DNA from: Streptomyces roseochromogenus subsp. oscitans DS 12.976
Lineage (GTDB): Bacteria; Actinomycetota; Actinomycetes; Streptomycetales; Streptomycetaceae
Reading direction: 5' to 3'
Assembly (NCBI RefSeq): GCF_000497445.1
Contig: NZ_CM002285.1
Span: forward strand, 7,697,314-7,743,512
DNA: 46,199 nt
Made by a program: the position numbers and the translations under genes. Positions 42,219-46,199 of the stretch are shown in pieces. The notes under the pieces are model-generated. The model ran no database searches and was not told where the DNA came from. It worked only from the letters and a program-made list of their open reading frames with translations. The stretch's first letter is position 1, and each line of letters starts with the position of its first letter.

Positions 42219-42452
42219 ATGATCAAGAAGGTCGTCGCTGCTGCGGCTGCCACCGGTGGGCTGGTTCTCGCGGGCGCGGGCCTCGCCGTCGCAGACTCCG
42301 GAGCCCAGGGTGCCGCTGTGCACTCGCCGGGCGTTGTCTCCGGCAATGTCGTTCAGGTGCCCGCGCACGTCCCGGTGAACGTCTGCGGTAACACGGTCAA
42401 CGTGATCGGGCTCCTGAACCCCGCCTTCGGCAACAAGTGCTTCAACGACTGA
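42219..42452 (+). CDS. chpH: Short chaplin ChpH
   Basis: Secreted hydrophobic surface protein of 77 residues that assembles into amyloid fibrils on aerial hyphae and lowers surface tension. A Sec signal (MIKKVVAAAAATGGLVLAGAGLAVA, about 25 residues) precedes one chaplin domain. That domain holds GAAVHSPGVVSGNVVQVPAHVPVNVCGNTVNVIGLLNPAFGNKC, with the two cysteines that form the intrachain disulphide. A perfect AAGGAGG site lies four bases before the ATG. It is immediately upstream of a long chaplin, the same order as chpH-chpC in S. coelicolor. A terminator directly follows. Confidence 0.96.
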   Translation: MIKKVVAAAAATGGLVLAGAGLAVADSGAQGAAVHSPGVVSGNVVQVPAHVPVNVCGNTVNVIGLLNPAFGNKCFND

Positions 42453-42453
42453 C

Positions 42454-42480
42454 GACGACCTCCTGAGGGGGGCGTCTTTT
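42454..42480 (+). terminator. Rho-independent terminator of chpH
   Basis: GACGACCTCC and GGGGGGCGTC pair around a TGA loop and are followed by TTTT, directly after the chpH stop. Confidence 0.8.
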
Positions 42481-42488
42481 CGAGCCGT

Positions 42489-42523
42489 CGGCCCTGGAGC
42501 GCCTGCTATGCGCTCCAGGGCCG
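42489..42523. other. Perfect 14-bp stem-loop between chpH and the long chaplin
   Basis: CGGCCCTGGAGCGC (42489-42502) and its exact complement (42510-42523) enclose the loop CTGCTAT. It lies nine bases beyond the chpH terminator and lacks a T-run. It may be a back-up terminator or part of the leader of the next gene. Confidence 0.6.
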
Positions 42524-42560
42524 ACCGGCCTCTTGCGCGGACACATGATCCGCGAGGTTC

Positions 42561-42605
42561 GCAATGCAACACAACGCTACCTAGCGCAATGCAATGCGAC
42601 GCAAT
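42561..42605. repeat. Degenerate pentanucleotide array before the long chaplin
   Basis: Read in fives from 42561 the sequence is GCAAT GCAAC ACAAC GCTAC CTAGC GCAAT GCAAT GCGAC GCAAT: four exact GCAAT units and several one-change variants in the same five-base phase. It ends 40 bases before the start codon, in the promoter or leader. Confidence 0.6.
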
Positions 42606-42645
42606 CGCGAGGCACAGCAGGATCGAAGGCAGGGGAAATCAGAAA

Positions 42646-43473
42646 ATGCGACAGGGCACCCGCAAGGGCCTGATGACGATGGCGGCCGCCACCGGTGTGA
42701 TCGCCGCCGCGAGCGGCTATGCCCACGCCGACGCGGGCGCGTTCGGCACCGCCGCCGGCTCGCCCGGCGTACTGTCCGGCAACACGGTGCAGGCGCCGGT
42801 GCACGCGCCGGTGAACGTGTGCGGCAACACCGTGAACGTCGTCGGGCTGCTCAACCCGTCCGTGGGGAACAAGTGTGCCAACGACGACGGCACTTCGGGG
42901 GGACACGGCGGCTCCAGCGGTTCTGGCGGTTCCAGCGGTTCCGGCGGCTCGCACGCGGGCGGCCGTACCTCGGACTCGCCCGGTGTCGGCTCCGGCAACA
43001 CCGTGCAGGTACCGATCGACGCGCCGGTGAACGTCTGCGGCAACAGCGTGAACGTCATCGGGGTCGGCAACGCCACCACGGACAACGACTGCGCCAACGG
43101 AGGCGGCAGCCACCACGGCCAGCCGCCGGGTGGCGGCCACGGAAACCCGCCCGGCCAGCCGGGTCACCCCGGGCATCCTGGCCACCCCGGGCATCCCGGT
43201 CACCCGGGCCACCCCGGTCACCCGGGTCATCCTGGCCACCCCGGTCACCCGACGACCCCGCCCGGCAAGGGCCGTCACACGCCCCACGGTCCCCAGGGGT
43301 CCCACGGGACTGCGCCGGTCAACCAGCAGGGCGGCCGCTCCGCCCAGCCCCTGACGAACGGGCAGCTCGCACACACCGGCAGTGATCTGCCGGTGGGCCT
43401 CGTGCTGCCGGTCGGCGCGGGCGCGCTGCTCGCGGGCGCGGTGCTCTACCGCAAGGCGCGGGCCGCGGCGTAG
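42646..43473 (+). CDS. chpC: Long, sortase-anchored chaplin (ChpC-like)
   Basis: Cell-wall-anchored chaplin of 275 residues. A signal peptide ends near residue 28 (ASGYAHA). Chaplin domain 1 spans about 30-78 and domain 2 about 108-150, each with the VNVCGNxVNV core and a paired cysteine, joined by a Gly/Ser linker. Next comes a Gly/His/Pro stalk with ten GHP triplets (173-202). The sorting signal is LAHTG at 241-245, then a hydrophobic helix and the KARAAA tail, for a class E sortase. AGGGGAA precedes the ATG. Named chpC by synteny with chpH; the GHP stalk is unusual. Confidence 0.92.
   Translation: MRQGTRKGLMTMAAATGVIAAASGYAHADAGAFGTAAGSPGVLSGNTVQAPVHAPVNVCGNTVNVVGLLNPSVGNKCANDDGTSGGHGGSSGSGGSSGSGGSHAGGRTSDSPGVGSGNTVQVPIDAPVNVCGNSVNVIGVGNATTDNDCANGGGSHHGQPPGGGHGNPPGQPGHPGHPGHPGHPGHPGHPGHPGHPGHPGHPTTPPGKGRHTPHGPQGSHGTAPVNQQGGRSAQPLTNGQLAHTGSDLPVGLVLPVGAGALLAGAVLYRKARAAA
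43162..43251. repeat. Ten Gly-His-Pro codon triplets (9-bp repeats)
   Basis: Ten consecutive nine-base units encode Gly-His-Pro. Codons vary at the third positions (GGT/GGG/GGC, CAC/CAT, CCC/CCT/CCG), so the peptide is more conserved than the DNA. Confidence 0.95.
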
Positions 43474-43480
43474 GTACGGC

Positions 43481-43523
43481 GAACGGAGCGGGCCCTGCCA
43501 TGCCGGCGGGGCCCGCTCCGTTC
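43481..43523. terminator. Bidirectional terminator after the long chaplin
   Basis: GAACGGAGCGGGCCC (43481-43495) and its exact complement (43509-43523) form a 15-bp stem with a 13-base loop, between the convergent chaplin and DUF5703 genes. Confidence 0.8.
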
Positions 43524-43535
43524 AGCTGTCCGGGC

Positions 43536-43724
43536 TCACCATGTGGCACGCACCTGGCGGATGATCCGCCGGCGCAACCGCACCCGGCGGCTGCCGTCGC
43601 GCAGCAGACTCAGTCGGTCCAACTCCCAGTGTCCGTACTCGGCATGGTCCGTCAGCAGGCGTGTGGCCTCCTTGCGGGACACCCCGCGTGGCACATACAC
43701 GTCGACAAATTCGTATTCCGGCAT
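43536..43724 (-). CDS. DUF5703 family small protein
   Basis: Basic cytosolic protein of 62 residues: MPEYEFVDVYVPRGVSRKEA at the start, an HAEYGHWELDRL centre and an Arg-rich C-terminus (RRVRLRRRIIRQVRATW). I recognise this as the highly conserved Streptomyces DUF5703 family. Function unknown; the charge suggests nucleic acid or protein binding. It diverges from the acidic protein gene with only 47 bases between. Confidence 0.88.
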   Translation of the reverse strand: MPEYEFVDVYVPRGVSRKEATRLLTDHAEYGHWELDRLSLLRDGSRRVRLRRRIIRQVRATW

Positions 43725-43771
43725 CGCATCTATTGTGCGGGCTGGGGCCCGGTACGGATAGCGTCTGCACT

Positions 43772-44467
43772 ATGTCTGATGCTGCGCAGCCCACCGCTGC
43801 CGAGGTACGCGCCGCCGCCGAGGCGGTCAAGACCGCCCTCGATCGTCATCTGGCGGCCGTCGAACGCAGGTCGGGGGAGGACGACCCGGCTGTCTTTGAG
43901 GCGTTCAACCAGCTGGCCGCGGCCGCCGAGGTGTACGACGAGCTGCTCTACGACCGCTATGACGAGGTCACGCCCTTCGAGATCCCCGGGTCGGAGGAGC
44001 TGCCGCCGTACGCGGGCCCCGAGGAACCGAACGCGATCAGCGTGCTGATCCGCCGCGACTATGCCGTGGCGGAACCGCAGCGGCTGCTGGCGCAGGCCCA
44101 GCGGGTCGAGGCAGCGGAGTACGAGGCCGCGGGCGGCCTGGCCGAGGATGCCGCCGGTACGGTTCCGGGGGCGCTCGGCATCCTGTTCGGCGAGTTCGAA
44201 CCGGACGAGATCGCTTCCCGGCACAAGGAGTTCGGCCTGGAGGAGGGCGACTCCACGCTCTGGGTCACCGCGGCGGACGAGACACCCGAGGCGGGCGAGT
44301 GGCTGGAGGCGCCGTTCGACCACATCGACCCGCAGAGTGTGGTGTGCCGGTTCGACGTGAGCGCGGTGTTCGACGACGACGTCTCCGACGAGGGCGACGA
44401 GGAGGACGACCTCGAGTTCGTCGAGGACGAGGAAGAGGTACTGGAGCCGCTGGACACCGAGAAGTAG
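43772..44467 (+). CDS. Conserved acidic protein of unknown function
   Basis: Soluble protein of 231 residues. The first 70 residues are helical and Ala/Glu-rich (EVRAAAEAVKTALDRHLAAVERR). The middle contains ISVLIRRDYAVAEPQRLLAQAQRV and LGILFGEFEPDEIASRHKEFGLEEGDSTLWV. The last 35 residues are nearly all Asp/Glu (DDDVSDEGDEEDDLEFVEDEEE). No named domain is evident to me, and there is no signal or membrane segment. A TAGCGT hexamer at 43759-43764 would place the transcript start at the ATG, so the message may be leaderless; no Shine-Dalgarno sequence is seen. Confidence 0.75.
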   Translation: MSDAAQPTAAEVRAAAEAVKTALDRHLAAVERRSGEDDPAVFEAFNQLAAAAEVYDELLYDRYDEVTPFEIPGSEELPPYAGPEEPNAISVLIRRDYAVAEPQRLLAQAQRVEAAEYEAAGGLAEDAAGTVPGALGILFGEFEPDEIASRHKEFGLEEGDSTLWVTAADETPEAGEWLEAPFDHIDPQSVVCRFDVSAVFDDDVSDEGDEEDDLEFVEDEEEVLEPLDTEK

Positions 44468-44474
44468 TGCGGTG

Positions 44475-44544
44475 ACGACGGTGCGGAGTCCGGCTGTGCC
44501 GAGTGGTCCGCGGCAGGTTCGGCACCGCCGGACTCCGCCGTCGT
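44475..44544. terminator. Large composite stem-loop between convergent genes
   Basis: The outer arms (ACGACGG plus CGGAGTCCGGC at 44475-44494; complement at 44527-44544) pair over 18 bp with a two-base bulge. Inside, GTGCCGA and TCGGCAC pair over seven more. It sits eight bases after the acidic-protein stop and 42 before the end of the helicase-like gene. Confidence 0.65.
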
Positions 44545-44586
44545 GGCGGAGCGCCGTGGCGGCGGAGAGGGCGGGCGGACAGAGAG

Positions 44587-46199
44587 CTAGTCGTTCGGGA
44601 CCTGCGCGCGCAGCAGCGTCTGCAAGCGGGTCGTGCGGGGCTTGGCCGGTGTCTCCGCCACCGCCTTCGGCAGGGCCTGTTCCACCCCGTGGACCACGGA
44701 CAGATGCCGCTCCGCCCGGCCGAACGCCGTGTACACCCAGGGTCTGCTGAGCGCCTGCGCCGCGTCGCCGGGCAGCACCACGACCGCCGCCAGCCAGCGG
44801 GCGCCCACCGCCTGGTGCGCGGTCAGCGCCCAGCCATGCCGTACGGCGCCCTCCACCCGCTCGCGCGGTACGACCACCGGGGCGCCCGCGCACGTCAGAT
44901 GCAGCCCGTCCGCGTCGGCCTTGACCACCACACCCGGCACCGTACGGCCCGGGGCGGGGGAGTAGGCGATCCGGTCGCCGGGGTCGAAGCCGCCGAAGCG
45001 GCCGGGGCCGGGGTTGAGGCGTTCCTTCAGCGCGGAGTTGAGTGCACGGGTGCCCGCGGCGCCGCCGTGTCCCGGGGTGATCACCACGGTCTGGTCGGCC
45101 GGGATCCCGATTGCCCGCGGCACTGAGTCCGCGACCAGCTGGACCGTCCGGTGCACGGCCTCGCCCGCGTCCCGCACCGGGACGATGACGATCTCCTTGC
45201 CCGGCGCGGCGACCTGGTTCAGCTCGCCGACGCCGATACCGGAGACCAGCTCGCCGATCGGGCCCGGGTCGGGGACACGGGAGGCGATCTGCGGGCAGAC
45301 GCGGGCGGCGAGCAGATCGGCGAAGACCCGCCCGGGACCGGCCGACCACAGCACCGCCGGGTCACCGCTGAGCACCAGCCGGGCCCCGTCGGGCAGCGAC
45401 TCCACCAGCATCGCGGCGCTCTCCACATCGAGCTGCGGGGCGTCCAGCACGATCAGCAGGTCCAGTTCCAGCGCGCCGTCCGTGTCCCGGCCCGGTCCCT
45501 CGGCGCCGGACAGCAGACCGGCGACCGTGCCCACGCTGTGCTCCGCCGGGTCCGCCCCCGGCTGCGCGGCGATGCGGTGGCGTCCGTCCGGCGTGTGGCA
45601 GACGGCGAAGGCCCGCAGGCCCGCGGCGCGCGCGGCACCGAGCAGCGCGGCCGGTTCGGTCCGGGCCGTCTCCCCGCCGGTGTGCAGCACCAGGCCGTGT
45701 CCGGCCACCGCGCGGACCAGCTCGGCCGCCCCGCCGGAGACGGCGTCGGCGGCCGTCCGCCAGGCCTGGTCGGTCTCCTTGGACAGCGAGTTGACCAGCC
45801 GGGCCAGGCCGTCGGCGAGGCTCTCCTCGGCCAGCGCGTACCGCTCCAGGCCGACGAGGACCCGCACCGGGCGCTCCTCCTCCTCGCCCTCTTCCGCCTG
45901 CTGCGGTGCGGCGGCTCCCGGTTCCTCCAGGGCGTCCTGGAAGGCCAGGGCCTCGCCCTCCGCGAGCGTGCTCTGCACCGCCGCGTCCGGGTCCGGCACG
46001 CTCTGCCGGCCGAGCGCCGCATCGAGCGTGGGCAGCTCCAGCGCGGTGTGCCCGGCCAGGGCCGCCTGCTCCAGCAGCCAGACGGTGAGCGCGCGGCCCC
46101 GCCGCTCGTCGCCCGGACCGCCGGCGGCGCCGAGCAGCGCCCGTGCGAACCCGTCGGCCTGGTCGGGCCGTACGCCCCTGATCCGCAGCAGCTGCCAGG
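44587..46199 (-). CDS. RecD2-like helicase relative with degenerate ATPase motifs (N-terminus outside window)
   Basis: C-terminal 537 residues of a larger protein; the frame is open to the window edge. Layout follows RecD2: an N-terminal helical part (LTVWLLEQAALAGHTALELPTLD), a segment like the pre-motor region (LERYALAEESLADGLARL), then two RecA-like domains. The Walker A site reads LHTGGETARTEPAA where GGPGTGKTT is expected. Motif II is LIVLDAPQLD rather than DExS. Motif III LVLSGDPAVL is intact. The late motifs LTAHQAVGARW and YTAFGRAERHLSVV replace the usual TVHKSQGSE and YTALTRA. It is probably not an active ATPase. An acidic Glu/Gln linker (about 60 residues into the fragment) is notable. 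Confidence 0.8.
   Translation of the reverse strand, partial: WQLLRIRGVRPDQADGFARALLGAAGGPGDERRGRALTVWLLEQAALAGHTALELPTLDAALGRQSVPDPDAAVQSTLAEGEALAFQDALEEPGAAAPQQAEEGEEEERPVRVLVGLERYALAEESLADGLARLVNSLSKETDQAWRTAADAVSGGAAELVRAVAGHGLVLHTGGETARTEPAALLGAARAAGLRAFAVCHTPDGRHRIAAQPGADPAEHSVGTVAGLLSGAEGPGRDTDGALELDLLIVLDAPQLDVESAAMLVESLPDGARLVLSGDPAVLWSAGPGRVFADLLAARVCPQIASRVPDPGPIGELVSGIGVGELNQVAAPGKEIVIVPVRDAGEAVHRTVQLVADSVPRAIGIPADQTVVITPGHGGAAGTRALNSALKERLNPGPGRFGGFDPGDRIAYSPAPGRTVPGVVVKADADGLHLTCAGAPVVVPRERVEGAVRHGWALTAHQAVGARWLAAVVVLPGDAAQALSRPWVYTAFGRAERHLSVVHGVEQALPKAVAETPAKPRTTRLQTLLRAQVPND

Noticed and set aside
42561..43251. CRISPR-like array suggested by regular short repeats
   Set aside because: The units are 5 and 9 bases without unique spacers; one lies in a leader and the other codes Gly-His-Pro.

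Overview
High-GC DNA (roughly 70 percent), GTG starts, third-position G/C bias and a pair of chaplin genes identify this window as chromosomal DNA of a Streptomyces. The gene content matches, from memory, the region of S. coelicolor between chpC/chpH (SCO1674/1675) and soxR (SCO1697). I see no insertion sequence, phage gene, CRISPR array or rRNA. The two window edges cut an aldehyde dehydrogenase (left) and a RecD2-like helicase relative (right).

Layout. 1-10.8 kb: an aldehyde/alcohol dehydrogenase pair, a drug/metabolite exporter behind an ArsR-type regulator, two TetR-controlled acyl-CoA units (acyl-CoA dehydrogenase at 4.7 kb, MaoC hydratase at 6.9 kb) with visible palindromic operators, SoxR with its iron-sulfur motif, an Rnl5-like RNA ligase, a BKACE enzyme and an unknown zinc-ribbon protein. 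11-16.5 kb: three enzymes, namely a large penicillin-acylase-type hydrolase and a NamZ-type muramidase (both with export signals) and a serine hydrolase without one. 16.6-22.1 kb: two facing operons (SDR - CoA ligase - TetR, and kinase-like phosphotransferase - acyl-CoA dehydrogenase) whose promoters share a 14-base operator core. The gene set resembles the Lva/ACAD10-11 route for 4-hydroxyacyl-CoA breakdown. 22.2-25 kb: a duplicated histidine-rich protein, two DUF202 membrane proteins, a Nudix hydrolase and an EamA transporter. 25-27.5 kb: an unknown helical protein, then a Tat-exported molybdopterin oxidoreductase overlapping its cytochrome b partner.

27.5-32.2 kb: an L-idonate/gluconate catabolic operon (idnD, idnO, gntP, gntK) divergent from its GntR/FadR-type regulator. 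32.2-34.7 kb: YchJ-like, DUF1876 and PolX genes. 34.7-40.2 kb: a Pls/PosA-family membrane NRPS (epsilon-poly-lysine synthetase architecture) with an M1 metallopeptidase behind it, a likely make-and-cleave pair. 40.4 kb: tRNA-Leu(GAG) with its terminator. 40.7-46.2 kb: an M20 peptidase, chaplins chpH and a sortase-anchored long chaplin with a Gly-His-Pro stalk, DUF5703, an acidic unknown protein and the degenerate RecD2-like gene.

Convergent gene pairs are repeatedly separated by strong stem-loops, some of which overlap the last codons of a gene. The points most worth following are the 4-hydroxyacyl-CoA-type regulon, the Pls/M1 pair with a 24-bp minisatellite inside its adenylation domain, the histidine-rich protein, the chaplin stalk and the RecD2 relative that has lost its Walker A motif.
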